Shown here: piece by piece, positions 33,487 through 45,800 of the stretch
Position numbering within the stretch: position 1 is the stretch's first letter
How the letters are laid out: each line of letters starts with the position of its first letter
Assembly (NCBI GenBank): GCA_038501625.1
Contig: JAZAYU010000253.1
Coordinates: 496,001-560,000, forward strand
Direction of reading: 5' to 3'
DNA from: Corbicula japonica
Taxonomy: Eukaryota > Mollusca > Bivalvia > Venerida > Cyrenidae
DNA length: 64,000 nucleotides
Translations under genes and position numbers: made by a program
Notes under the pieces: model-generated
What the model was told of the DNA's origin: nothing
The model's database searches: none
The model's input: only the letters and a program-made list of their open reading frames with translations

Positions 33487-33526
33487 GAGATTTGAGACTG
33501 GTTTCCAATCACAGCTTTATAACCTT
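33487..33526 (+). repeat. Palindromic MITE family P, right-end fragment
   Basis: gagatttgagactggtttcc ... ctttataacctt, matching the last 40 bp of the family. Confidence 0.7.
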
Positions 33527-33784
33527 TATACTTTGATTTGGTTTGGTTTTTCTTCTAACTTATTGTTGTCAACATGATACATTGGTATAGTAGTTATTCC
33601 GTAAATATTAAAACGAATCGCACATAACGGAAAATAACTTAATTAGGTTTGTCATGAAAACAATAATATATTTTCCAACACTGACACCAACATACTTAAT
33701 TTTATCGGAATCACAAGTATTTTTTTCATCGAATGAATATCACTTCCTAAAATTCTAGAAATCTTTGACAAATAAAAATAAATC

Positions 33785-34090
33785 GAATCAAGAACATCAA
33801 TATCAGGATACCAATAAAACTGCCATGTCATCGAGAAAAACTGTTGAGAGAACACGTCTAATGTTAACTGTCTATGTTGATGTGATTCAGTGTGACATAA
33901 AATGCAAGAAGTGCTTAAATGCGTACCATATCTTCCAATTATTTTCTAGAGCATTAACCAGAAAGAAATAAAGGACGTCTTCCTGCAAGTATGCAATTTG
34001 TATAATGGATATTAGACAAAATTTAATGCATTTTCCCGTTACATTTAATTAGGCTTACATACTTCAATAAAAATATCATATCCTGCAAAA
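33785..34090. repeat. Dispersed diverged repeat, family D
   Basis: 'ataccaataaaactgccatgtcatcg', 'gttgatgtgattcagtgtgaca' and 'aaatgcaagaa' match 27985-28320. It ends next to the MITE at 34101. Confidence 0.5.
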
Positions 34091-34100
34091 TTTTGTGTCC

Positions 34101-34236
34101 AAGGTTAAAAAACTGAGCACGGAAACCAGTCTCAAATCTCAAGCATCTGATTCGCTGAAATGGCGAACAGTCGCCATTTCAGCCAATCAGATGCTTGAGA
34201 TTTGAGACTGGTTTCCATGCTCAGCTTTATAACCTT
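34101..34236. mobile_element. Palindromic MITE (family P), full copy
   Basis: 136-bp palindrome aaggttaaaaaactgagca ... gctttataacctt, centre tggcgaacagtcgcca. Arms are nearly perfectly complementary. Flanked by cc/gg, as in other copies (cccaagg ... ccttggg). Confidence 0.85.
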
Positions 34237-34899
34237 GGGTATAGGTATGTGTCATGTAAGTCACGAGGACACAAGGCAGTGTTGTCAGTATCATATTACT
34301 CATGTGGGCATTTAAAATGATGTTTTGTGTTGGTTAGTTTTTGTGAATTTATGTAAATATAAGTTTAAGGAATTTTGAGATCTCGCTATTTTCCTTTACT
34401 GTTCTAACTTGTCTAACTGTATACAAAATAAAGATACATTAGAAAAACTAATTTGTGCAAAGTTACTTTTAACACATTTTGAGATTTTGATAATTTGCTT
34501 TTTATCTATGAACGTGATGGGGAGGAGTGTGGTAAGCCCTTAAACATGGCTTTTTCCGGTATCACGAATATTTTCGTTAATTTAAGTCACTTGTAGTTCA
34601 TAGGGTTGTATAAGTTTGGTAAGTTTTAGTGCAATTTATAAACAGATGGGTTAGTAACATATTTAGCAGACACACCAATAAAGTTGTTTCTAGGATGTAC
34701 GAAGACAATTAAATTGTAAATACATAAACGGGAAAAGTTGGTGATATGTGACTATTTTAACCATATGATCGGTAATGAAATAAAATTATCTAGACGTATC
34801 TATGCAGTACCTATATGAAGAATAGTATTCAACTTTTTGTTAAGCACGCAGAAACATTTTTGAACAGCATGAAGCATACAAATCATAACAAAAATATCT

Positions 34900-35112
34900 C
34901 TAGCTACCGCTGTTTAATTCGAAGTTATAATGAATTCTGATATGTTTACGGATATGAAGATGTTCAGTCATTAGTGGTGGTTCAATAACCACATATTTAT
35001 ATTCTTCTAATAGGTTAGAATCAGGCTTCTTAGCGACGACATTAACTCGTATTAACCTCAATACTAGAACAGATGACAGAAAAATGACTGGCATTAAATC
35101 TTCACTGAACAT
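34900..35112 (-). CDS. Signal-peptide-like ORF (unrecognised)
   Basis: ATG at 35112, 70 codons. The N-terminus has a hydrophobic run (MPVIFLSSVLVLRLI) followed by a polar segment with EEYKYVVIEPPLMTEHLHIR. A short secretory leader followed by a Y-x-V-x-x-x-P strand is reminiscent of the start of A2M-superfamily MG1 domains, which would suit a missing TEP first exon on this strand, but the resemblance is weak. No strong donor is visible before the TAG. A degraded relative lies at 44795-44995. Confidence 0.25.
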   Translation of the reverse strand: MFSEDLMPVIFLSSVLVLRLIRVNVVAKKPDSNLLEEYKYVVIEPPLMTEHLHIRKHIRIHYNFELNSGS

Positions 35113-35191
35113 TCTGCATATTATTTATATAATCATAAATTACAGAGAAACATTTCATAAGTCTGGTTGTTTATGGCTTCTTTAGATTTGT

Positions 35192-35259
35192 CTGGTCGCC
35201 GTTTCAGCCAAAGATGCTCAAGATTTGAGACTGGTTTCTATGCTCAGTTTTATAACCTT
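35192..35259 (+). repeat. Palindromic MITE family P, right half
   Basis: ctggtcgccgtttcagcc ... agatgctcaagatttgagactgg ... cagttttataacctt; the left arm is absent. Confidence 0.7.
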
Positions 35260-35630
35260 GGGCAAAGGCCGTCGAAGCTTCCAAGATTTGTTTGTCTCCT
35301 TATTGATCAGTTAAAATCTTAATTAACTAGTTACATTCCTATATAACGTTTTTTGAAATTATTTTTTCACACTGTTAACAACATGTAAGTTTCGCATTGC
35401 ACGCGAATTACATCTCGGCCATTCGTTTTAACTCTAATTCTATAGCTGCAAAGCATGTAATGCGTTTACATTACTTTAAATATAAAACAATGCAAGAAAT
35501 TAGTAAATGTGCTATACTTATTATAGAACTGTTTAGAAAACACTAATTACCAAACAGTTTTTATCAAACTATACCAAAAAGATGCCCAAGAATAGTACTG
35601 AAATATTCAATAAGACTTTTTTACAGCATA

Positions 35631-37166
35631 CATTTACAACATGACAAATTCTGGCACTCTCTGCCTCAGAGAGTGCCAGAATTTGTCATGTGAGGCAGAG
35701 AGTGCCAGAATTTGTTATGTGAGGCAGAGAGTGCCAGAATTTGTCATGTGAGGCAGAGAGTGCCAGAACTTGTCATGTGAGGCAGAGAGTGCCAGAATTC
35801 GTCATGTGAGACAGAGAGTACCAGAATTTGTCATGTGAGGCAGAGAGTGCCAGAATTTGTCATGTGAGGCAGAGAGTGCCAGAATTTGTCATGTGAGGCA
35901 GAGAGTGCCAGCATTTGTCATGTAAGGCAGAGAGTGCCAGAATTTGTCATGTGGGGCATAGAGTGCCAGAATTTGTCATGTGAGACAGAGAGTGCCAGAA
36001 TTTGTCAAGTGAGGCAGAGAGTGCCAGAATTTGTCATTTGAGGCAGAGAGTGCCAGAATTTGTCATGTGAGACAGAGTGCCAGAATTTGTCATGTGAGAC
36101 AGAGAGTACCAGAATTTGTCATGTGAGGCAGAGAGTGCCATAATTTGTCATGTGAGGCAGAGAGTGCCAGAATTTGTCATGTAAGACAGAGTGCCAGAAT
36201 TTGTCATGTGAGGCAGAGAGTACCAGAATTCGTCATGTGAGGGAGAGAGTGCCAGAATTTGTTATGTGAGGCAGAGAGTGCCATAATTTGTCATGTGAGG
36301 CAGAGAGTGCCAGAATTTGTCATGTGAGGCAGAGAGTACCAGAATTCGTCATGTGAGGCAGAAAGTGCCAGCATTTGTCATGTGAGGCAGAGAGTGCCAG
36401 AATTTGTCATGTGGGGCATAGAGTGCCAGAATTTGTCATGTGAGACAGAGAGTGCCAGAATTTGTCAAGTGAGGCAGAGAGTGCCATAATTTGTCATGTG
36501 AGGCAGAGAGTGCCAGAATTTGTCATGTAAGACAGAGTGCCAGCATTTGTCATGTGAGGCAGAGAGTGCCAGAATTTGTCATGTGGGGCATAGAGTGCCA
36601 GAATTTGTCATGTGAGACAGAGAGTTCCAGAATTTGTCAAGTGAGGCAGAGTGCCAGAATTTGTCATGTGAGGCAGAGAGTGCCAGAATTTGTCATGTGA
36701 GACAGAGTGCCAGAATTTGTCATGTGAGACAGAGAGTACCAGAATTTGTCATGTGAGGCAGAGAGTGCCAGAATTTGTCATGTGAGGCAGAGAGTGCCAG
36801 AATTTGTCATGTGAGGCAGAGAGTGCCAGAATTCGTCATGTGAGGCAGAGTGCCAGAATTTGTCATGTGAGGCAGAGAGTGCCAGAATCTGGCATGTGAT
36901 GCATAGAGTGCCAGAATTTGTCATGTGAGGCATAGAGTACCAGAATTTGTCATGTGAGGCAGAGAGTGCCAGAATTTGTCATGTGAGGCAGAGAGTGCCA
37001 GAATTAGTCATGTGAGGCAGAGAGTGCCAGAATTTGTCATGTGAGGCAGAGAGTCCCAGAATTTGTCATGTGAGGCAGAGAGTGCCAGAATTTGTCATGT
37101 GAGGCATAGAGTGCCAGAATTCGTCATGTGAGACAGAGAGTGCCAGAATTTGTCATGTTGTAAATG
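35631..37166 (+). repeat. 29-bp minisatellite inside an inverted-repeat element
   Basis: The ends are perfect 33-bp inverses: 35631-35663 (catttacaacatgacaaatt...) and 37134-37166 (...aatttgtcatgttgtaaatg). Between them the unit cagagagtgccagaatttgt + catgtgagg (29 bp) is repeated about 50 times, all in the orientation of the right arm. The unit itself is the inner part of the terminal repeat, so one arm of a small palindromic element has been amplified. Some units are 25-27 bp. Variants (catagag, gagacag, agcattt) are arranged in repeating blocks. Short open frames here are artefacts. Confidence 0.9.
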
Positions 37167-37169
37167 TAA

Positions 37170-38335
37170 GCTTCTTCTCGGGCGAATTAGATAAACTTCA
37201 TTTCGAGTAAAATGAAGTCAACGTTGCGGCATGCAATTATAATGGGCAGTTTTAATGATATTACAGAAACATAATTATATAGTGTATATAGTGTTATTCA
37301 AGTGTTTATAAAAATACATTTGAACCCGTTACATGATTCTTTGTTAAAAATTAGTCTTCACCATATACAATAATTATTTTCCTTACTTTGACATAAGCTA
37401 CAGATTATATTTTCCGGAAGTGAAAATGGCGGTAACCCTTTTTAAAGAGTTGTTTATTTACAAATATATTTTGTCGGTTGGCATAGAATACTATATGATT
37501 TTATGCTCTGAAAAAAGACACTACAAGAAAATAAAGTGAAGGGGAACATGAAAGATCAATGGCAAAGCTAGGTCCAGCCCGTCCAGACTTTTATCAGCAA
37601 CGGACGTACGGAATATTATACGGTCAAGCTATTGCAAAGCTTATTTTTACTATGTTAAGGGTGCACCAATACCAACAGCTTAATAAATTATGCTACTTTC
37701 AATTGCTAAAAAAGTTGAAAATTTTATTATTATTTTATTATAAATTTTAGTTTTGTTAATCACAACGTTTGGCTTGCTATCACGACGCTTACCGGAGAAA
37801 GAATTGCATTATAAACAACCACAGTCTTAAACTGTGTCGTATTCTCTTTCGGAAAATTATCAGGGTCCTTGATGAAATAAAAGTTAATAATAACATTTCA
37901 TCACGAACTATTATTGACTTTCTATAGCTTTGTGTTACCATAAATTCGGAGGTCTGCCGCGAACTACGCAACAAGACTGTCTTCATTCTTATTAATTAAT
38001 ATGTTCTTATACATTTTATTTCTGTTCTCCTAGACATTTCACATCAGTTACATCTATTTCTGTTTGATTTAGTATGTTCTCCGATTATACACACACAAGC
38101 CATGTAGACCACATGCACAAAGCAGCTTGATCTCAAAGAAAACTACAGAATTAAAAGCTAGTAAAATCCAGAACCTAGTTTAACAAAAAATGTTCCGCAA
38201 CACTCTGGTATTTAAGGACACGTTTTAATTAACTCTTAATTCATTTTGTTAAGACTTTTTGAGCTTGTAGGCGGGTTGGAGTTATTTTTGACCAACGCAA
38301 CTTGTGTGTTTTGTTGGGGCAAGTGTGATTGGTGC
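37170..38335. other. Non-coding DNA
   Basis: No supported exon or recognisable repeat. AT-rich. Confidence 0.4.
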
Positions 38336-38338
38336 AAC

Positions 38339-38531
38339 CTAGAACCTGGTTTAAACCCTCAGTGGAAATTTGTTTTGCCACTGACCGTTCCAAGGCGGTA
38401 ACCCCAAGGGTTCTCTATGTCTTTAATTGTTTGTAGCGTCTTATCGGAATTGACATACTTATAACAAAATTTTTCTTCTCTCTTCATTTTTGCTTCATTT
38501 TGCTATCCTGATTTGCATATTTCACTTTTTT
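38339..38531 (+). mobile_element. SINE-like element, family S
   Basis: ctagaacctggtttaaac, ttttgccactgaccgttcc, aaggcggtaaccccaaggg and gatttgcatatttcact. The internal ggggaggctgtg segment is deleted or degraded. Confidence 0.65.
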
Positions 38532-38987
38532 CATTAATTCTTTCCTTACTTTGATGTCATTCTTTGAGCCAAACGGAACCAAATTTCAGTCAATAGTCGC
38601 ATTGTTTCTTAAAATAGCTTACATTGAGTCTCTGTCTTATGCATGCGATATTTGAGATGTCGGTAAACCTGGAATTAATGTTCAACAATCAATCTTGTCA
38701 AAAAACATCATTCAAGCTTCATGTGTTGTAAAAAACATAACACAATGCACCCACCCCTAAATCATAAAATTAAATATATTCAATATTTCAGGAACGGGCA
38801 GGTATGTGGCTTAAACAGAATTTTTTTTAGAGATTTCGATTATACTAAAGATCAAAGGCGGTCGTTACAGTTTTTTTAAAACGAGTATTAAACTACTGTA
38901 CCACCGCCTAAATGCAATGATTAAAACACAGTTCACGGTCCAATCGGGTTTATTACTAAATGCGTAATTCTCACAACGAAAATCTTT

Positions 38988-39374
38988 TTAACGCCCGGAT
39001 AAAGTGAAACATTCGTTGAACATATTTTGCTCTTTTTGCAATAATAAATGAATAATGCGGGCCAAAAAGGGTAGGTTTATATCGAAAAAGGCTTGTCTAA
39101 AAGGACTTCTGCCATCTGCGCGTTTAAAAAACTGGCAGTCGAATGTTTCCTCCGACAAAAATGATACAAGTTTCAGGGTTATGAACCGAAAGTGGGAGAA
39201 ATTGTGACAGATAGCGCTGTCCCCGATGTAGGGTCTGAAGTTAATTATGTCCCTGAAGATTTTTGAAAGACCAAAGAATCGTTGAACTTGGTCACTTGTC
39301 AAATCAATTAAAAATGTATACTTATTGTTAACATGAACTTGCCCTGTCATACACTGTATGAAACCCTTGATCAA
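38988..39374 (-). other. 128-codon open frame, not recognised
   Basis: Longest non-repeat open frame in the window. No ATG at the 5' end; the first internal Met is at the GFIQCMTGQV segment. Contains LTSDQVQRFFGLSKIFRDII and ETFDCQFFKRADGRSPFRQA. The plus strand also shows protein-like but broken frames over the same bases, so it may be a decayed transposon or retrogene read on the wrong strand. No splice borders or domain recognised. Confidence 0.3.
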
Positions 39375-39499
39375 TGTGCTTACTGCCTCTCAAGCTTACA
39401 GATAAGTCTTGATCTGCAGAAGTTGCATAGAACTTAGCTTAGTGCTTTATTTTGTTCAAACAAAATAATAGGTTTGCAAGTTAACATTCAATATCAAAT

Positions 39500-39970
39500 G
39501 CTTATATATAAAGGAATGAGATATTATGGTGGACCATAACTCATGAAATACTTCATAGATTTAATATTTGGGACACATACGTAACTTTACAAGGTACAGG
39601 TTAGGTTTGACTTCGGGGCCTGTGGGGTCAAGGTCGATGTCACTTATTTAAACTTCAAAACTTCATTTCCACTCGGTAACTATAGCTTGGAATGTGATTC
39701 TTGAATACAATTTGGTGAATTGGAGGTTTCTGTGAAGACGACTTTTGGGATTGAAAGTAAGGCCTGTGGGGTCAAGGTCACTTAAAATACACTGACCCCA
39801 TAAGCCCAAAATCGAACTTGACCTGTATCTTATGATGTCACACATGTGTACCAAAAACTGTTTAAATCTGTTAAGCCCTTCATGAGTTATCATCCGGAAA
39901 CGAAGAATCCAACCGACCGACCGACAAGCTCACTCCTATATACCCCTCAAACTTCGTTTGTGGGGGTATA
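39500..39970 (+). mobile_element. Array-type element, few units, with hairpin end
   Basis: Two diverged units with 'ggcctgtggggtcaaggtc', a CCGACCGACCGACAAGC linker (39912) and a terminal hairpin tatacccctcaaac...gtttgtgggggtata (39939-39970). The left end is unclear. Confidence 0.55.
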
Positions 39971-39974
39971 AAAA

Positions 39975-42930
39975 GCATAGAGGAAAATACAGCATACGAT
40001 TATATTATGATCATTTGAAAAACAATACTACAAACAAGTAATAATGACCACCAGGGAGTTACCGCCCTTGATCCATCTTATGATATCAAACATCATTACT
40101 AAATTCTTATGTTTCAGTGTATTTTAAACAACTTGTTTAGAATTTGTTTAGTTTGATAAATCACGTTTAACAAAAACAAACAAACAAAGAAGCATTAGCC
40201 AAATGTTAAGAAAGGCAAAGCATTTTAACATCAATGTACTACAGCATAAAAGTTCTTTCCACATAATCATGCATCTGATTGTTGTTAGATCATAATCTCG
40301 ACGAAAGACGGGAATTCATGGGCCTTTGGATAAAGCAAGATATCACGATCTCAATTAAAAGGCGTTATTTTAAAAATATCTGTGATACGGCCACAAAAAA
40401 TACAAACAAGAAATGCCTTTAAAAAGAGAAACGGCTTGGTTAATATTTTCATGCCACTTTTTGAAAAGTGAAATAAAATGAAGGTTTGCTTGATTTGTGA
40501 TGGATTTCACGAAAATAAAAAAAAAGTGAGACATTTGTCGACTGCCTGCATTTAAAGTATTTTATTACCAAAAACAAAAGCAACAATCGCTGTTATTAAA
40601 CGAAAGTTGTGAAATAGTCGATTTTTATCAAAAAGTAATCAGATTGTTTATCAATTTTCATCACAAACATCTGCCGAAGTAGAGTATTAAAACTGCAATT
40701 TCTTTGTTTTATTAAAATAAAGTACTGGTGAATTTTTTTTTCATTAGTTCTTTAACAAAGATTTCGTTCACTTTAAAAATAAATTTTACGATCTCTTGAA
40801 GAAAAGCAAAATAAATATGAAACGCAGAACATGAGAAAGGTTGCACGCGGAAGATATCAACATCAAAACTGAAACATGTTGAAAATCAAGTAGGTCATGA
40901 TGTTGATATATGACATACGTACATCTTCCATGTCTGTAGACTTAGCTAGCCACATCCTTTGCGATCTTAGGACGATAATCAATTGTCATTGATCCACAGA
41001 ACATGCAACTTATACAGATTATAATTTTCTACCAGGTTTGTTTTAACGGAATTGGCAATGCTCGTCTTTAATATAATAAAATAATCGTGCATTAAGGCGG
41101 AAAATGTCTAACGTTCGATTGTAAATCAGAAAAGACAAATTTGGATGTCGAGGACGTTTAATGATTTCAAGTTATATACGCGTTCTTGGTAGATAGCGAC
41201 GTTTATCATGGAGCTGATGTTTTTGCAAACAGTTTTTTTAACAAACTTAACTGTTTGATTTTGTAAATTTAAATTCATATTATGCACCTCTGTTTCTCGG
41301 AGTAAGTAAGTCAGTTTTACTCTACAGTGAAACAAAATCATTCCTTGATTTGAACAAAGGCAATTTTGCAATTCGCAATTCAATAGATTTACGTTTCCAG
41401 TCAAATCCCGTCCTAATAGTATAATCCCGTCCAAATGGTATTATCGTGTAAAGGTATTGTCGCAAATTATGAGGCATTAAATGTCTGCTGCCGAATGAAA
41501 TTCATATTTGCCGCAAAATGGAAAGCCTATTTTTATGAACTTGTATTAATTTAATTTCCTAACAACGAAAACACGTTGTTGAAGAATACCAATTTAAATT
41601 TTCGTTGTTAATATTTGAAATCGTCCTTGAACTCCATATATTATGCAAACGCGAAGTAACAAGCACAATAATTAATACTATTCCGTGGTCAGCGGCGGAT
41701 GGTCCCCAGATAATAGAATGGCTTCGGCCTAAACGAGGAAACAATAGGTGGAACTTGACAGAATAGATTGATGGGAGTAGATCTGAGAATATAAATCTTG
41801 CGGTATCAAAGAGAATGTCAACAATAAAAACGCTTGTGGTACATCTTTTGAAATATTCAACAATTTCTAGTTATTCTTTAATGGTTGGGACATGGAAACC
41901 ATCACTGTAAAAGAAGCCAAAACTTGAAAAACACGTATTTAACGAGTTCTATTAACAAACATAAACATCGTGCATTACGACCATCAAAATATTTCATATT
42001 TGTGCATATCATGCATATGGATAAAAACGAATGCATGAGGCATGGCAAAAATAAATGTAAAACAGCGAGAGTCCTCTAATACAAAAATAAACTTAATGCA
42101 CACTGAAGAGCGAATGCGTGTGACGAAAATATGCTACAGAAATGATGCTTGTCGCCTTTACTTTCTATTTCGCAGAATATTCCACAATATTTCTTCAAAA
42201 TCCTCCGCATCGCTAAGCTGATATTAAAAATGCTTTTATTGAAATCTTTAACTTTTCCATAAACGTTAGTATTGTGAGCACTTCATGAAATTTTAACGTA
42301 AAATATAGTAAAATCTTTAAGAAATGAATAATTTTGTTAAACATTACATGTAATATTTTGTTAGAGTATGGACATTGATGTCCCCTGCAATATCTTAACG
42401 GGGGTCGTTATTTTACAATTTATTCTCTTATTAAAATATTCAAATGATATTACCACCACTGCATAGTTTAGTTCTTAATTCGGTTACATAACATACGTCT
42501 AGATGATTATCGTAAATTTATCGAGTCAGTTCGTGTCGACATTTTAATGCTAATAGAAAAATAAAAAAGTGGTTGACAACTAACCCAGGTTATATAAAGA
42601 AACATAGCTCCAGATAAAAAAGGTCTTTCAATCTGTATTAATGTGTATTCCTTGCGAAAAAAATTTTGATTTGGTTGATAATATTACTGAAAACGTAACC
42701 CCAAAAGAACTGGCAAAATTTTGTAATCTTTATGTAACTTAAAGTTTCTGGTCTGATGTTCTTGAAATACATGTAATCTGTATGTATATCGCTGACCCAA
42801 ATTAATGCAAAAAATATTTTTCTATTTAATCGTTAAACAATCACTAACTGCAGTATTGTCTGAAAACCATCAAACATTACATCTTTGAAACATGTGTCTT
42901 TAACCTACATGACAAATCTACAATCCTTCC
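39975..42930. other. AT-rich DNA, no supported gene
   Basis: A 102-codon minus-strand open frame at 41126-41434 (starts TTG, includes VKKTVCKNISSMINVAIYQE) has no recognisable domain or convincing acceptor. I cannot support it as coding. Confidence 0.4.
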
Positions 42931-42933
42931 TTT

Positions 42934-43025
42934 AACATGCTCTCTTTTCCTCCCTCCTTTTCGCTACGTGGGGAGGCTGTGTTTTGTAAGTGTAGCGATT
43001 CCTGATATGCATATTTCACTTTTTA
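42934..43025 (+). repeat. SINE-like family S, 3' part
   Basis: acatgctctcttttcctccc, cgtggggaggctgtgt, gcgattcctgatatgcat and atttcactttt. Confidence 0.6.
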
Positions 43026-43087
43026 AAACTCTTGTGCAGTTACTAGAGCCAAAATTAATAATACATATCTTTCTTTCTTTATCAAAT

Positions 43088-43320
43088 TCATGAACAACAA
43101 TATCTAGATACAAATAAAGCTGTCATGCAGTGAGAAAGCCATTAAAAGAAGCGCCGAATATTAACCGACTTTGTATCCAAGATGATCTTGATTTATTCCG
43201 ATTTCTGAATATTAATTCATTAGAATAGAGGAAAGTTGACATCCTTACACCGCGTCATTTGATAACAGTAGATAAAAGTGGAAGGGGTATCTGCAGAATA
43301 TTAATATAAAGCGCCTAATA
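43088..43320. repeat. Dispersed diverged repeat, family D (weak)
   Basis: 'atctagatacaaataaagctgtcatg' aligns loosely with the same segment of 27985 and 33785. Confidence 0.3.
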
Positions 43321-43329
43321 CATTCAATA

Positions 43330-44570
43330 GTTGTATGTAACATCGTTAACTAGGTAGGTCTGACTCAGTTAATTAATGGCTACAGAACCTGCCAAGGGCA
43401 AGCGTGAGGGGGGGAGAAGGGGGGGGGGGGGGGGGGGGAGAGAGGAGTGAATACAACTGATTTATTTTATTTCAAAGCATTTCGGCCTTGGGCCGTCTTA
43501 AGTTGTTAATGTCACAAAAGTTTACACTTTCTTTTTAGACAAATACAGTAAATAACTCACTCTAAAATTCAAGAATCTTGTTTAAATCTCAAAAAGAAAA
43601 TACGAGAGGCATTTAAAAAGAAGTGACAACATACATTGTAGCTATTATATCACAATATTTTCGCGCCCACACAGGGCAAACATATTGTTGGAAAGAGCTA
43701 TCCTTTGTCTTTATAACAGCGTCAATTTCCTCGTGATATTCGCGCACATAACTTAAGTAATTAAACACAGTAAAATTCATTTAAAGTGCTGTCACCATGG
43801 GCGGATAGTACTTCTAGGGATTCTTCTAGCGATAGTCATTTGTAAGTATATTACTCGTGTAGCGAAAACCCGCCACTAATGCCACTACTTCTCAAATGGC
43901 CAAGTATGTTGTGTTAAAGACATTTTTCTACTCTTTAAGATGCTGTGTTTTCTGTGTGTGGCATTTTGTGCTATGCGTATTAAATGCGTTTTTTTCCAAA
44001 CAGGCAAACTGTTGTTTTATTATTGTTCAACATCACAATAATGGTTTTGTGATCCCAGCCTATGCACAATTTCATAAAAAGAAAGGCTAGTAAGAATGCT
44101 ATTGCAGTTAGGTTTTATACAACAGCAGCCAATATATCCTTAGACAAACGCGGACAAACGGAACTGTTATTATGTTAATACAAATTCCAAAGATTCTTCA
44201 ATTAAAAAGTAATTTGCTACTTTGTAGAGTTCATAGCTTATAGCGTTTTGTAGATTTATAACATATAATTAACACATGTGCCTATAAAACAAGCGGAATG
44301 CTTTATCAAATATATTTTACACAGAACGATATAATCAACTTCAATTATGCAGTAATTTCAATTTCTAATCATCAGTATTACAGAGAAAGCGAAACTTTTA
44401 ATGACTCTTACGTTGGGAGTCATCTTTCGGTGACGAAGAAAATATGAAACGGTTGCTTAGTTTTAACGGAATTGAAACCTAACTATATTCCTGAAAACTT
44501 ATATTCTATTTTTGTTGAAATGAAGTAAATGGAACCGTTTTTATTTTAAAATGAAAACGTTTTAACCAGG
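43330..44570. other. Non-coding DNA
   Basis: Apart from the poly-G tract and the short palindrome relic at about 43472-43505 I see nothing supportable. Confidence 0.4.
43419..43438 (+). repeat. Poly-G tract (20 G)
   Basis: Uninterrupted run of 20 G, with another G7 at 43408. Could form G-quadruplex, but the length may be an assembly or consensus artefact. Followed about 40 bp later by 'catttcggccttgggccgtctt', a relic of the 52545 palindrome family. Confidence 0.8.
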
Positions 44571-44574
44571 TTTC

Positions 44575-44670
44575 AAGATTTATAAAACTGAAATTGGAAA
44601 CCAGTCTCACATCAAGCATCTGACTGGCTGAAATGGAGACCAGTCTTACCATTCTCAGTTTTAAAACCTT
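44575..44670. mobile_element. Palindromic MITE family P, internally deleted
   Basis: The left arm (aagatttataaaactga, gaaaccagtctcac, ctgactggctgaaatgg) is joined to the right tip (attctcagttttaaaacctt), with most of the right arm missing. Confidence 0.65.
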
Positions 44671-44794
44671 TTGACTGACCTGTTGTAGATTTAGTTTCGC
44701 GAACGAAAAAAGAGACATCTTTCAGCTTCAATCAATTTCAAAATATTACGCTTCATGAGAATCGTGATCAAAGAGACCTCTCGAATGCTGTGAT

Positions 44795-44995
44795 TAATTA
44801 AGACTTTGTGATATGTTTGTATATGTTCACGGATTTGAATTAGTTCATTCTTTAGTTACGGTTCAATATCCACATTATTGTTTTTCTTACTGGTAGGAAT
44901 CAGTGCTCTCCACGAGTAATTAAGTAGTATTAACCTCCATATCAGAAAGGATAACATATAAATGATCAAGAGACTCGGTCAATAAACTTTTCACA
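44795..44995 (-). pseudogene. Broken relative of the 34900-35112 ORF
   Basis: On the minus strand it shares 'gaggttaatac', 'ctgattcctac', 'atgtggatattgaacc' and 'cgtgaacatat' in the same order as 34900-35112, but has in-frame stops and indels. Either a decayed duplicate exon or both are members of an undefined repeat. Confidence 0.35.
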
Positions 44996-45381
44996 TTTGA
45001 TGAGCTTAATCCCGCGTTTTAAAGGAAACATTTCACTAGTATATTAATATTATTGATGACAAGGCCATGACATTCGCTTGACATTTACTATGGATACTTA
45101 CAATTTATATAACAATTAATTGAATTAGAAACAAATAAATAAGAGAAACTTTAAACAAACAGATAACCTAAGTACAAATATCTTTATTGCCTCCTGTAGC
45201 TGTTAATGTAGCCCAACTATTTGTGCGCAACAAGAGCTTTTCTATATATACGTTGGTCGCTCTTCGCGCACAACCCAGTTACTATTCAAATCAATGCGGA
45301 AAATTTTCCTTCTATGTTTATATGCCAGCGATCAGAATTTGAGTCGGAACTTTGGCGACTTTGGCGGCTCCATAAAGCATC

Positions 45382-45800
45382 TTACAGTACTGTGAACGTT
45401 TAAGGTTACAAACGAAACGCACGATACGCGATATACGGATGCACGATACACGATAGACGGACGCACGATATGCGATAGACGGACGCACTATACACGGTAA
45501 ACGAACGATACAAGATATTGCCAATTCATATAATTTGTGGACGAGATTTCTAAAAATTTGAAAATGTTTTCAAAATATAATATGAATGGTTGAAATTAAA
45601 TCACATAAATTTTAATAAGCATGTTACTTAATCACGTTGCATGATAAAATAAAAAACGTTTTATGCACGATACACGATATACGGACGCACGATGCACGTT
45701 AAACGGACGCACGATACACGTGTGACGGACGCACGATACGCGATAGACGGACGCACGATAGACGCAAATTTTGTAACATTAAACGTTCACAGTACTGTAA
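45382..45800. mobile_element. Minisatellite between perfect 22-bp inverted repeats
   Basis: Ends ttacagtactgtgaacg (45382-45403) and its exact inverse ...cgttcacagtactgtaa (45779-45800). Inside are two blocks of a unit of about 27 bp related to 'cgatacacgatagacggacg' (45415-45510 and 45665-45765) separated by about 150 bp of AT-rich sequence. No coding content. Confidence 0.75.

Noticed and set aside
35645..37160. CRISPR-like regular array
   Set aside because: 29-bp units are contiguous with no unique spacers, in a eukaryotic context with inverted-repeat flanks; it is a minisatellite.
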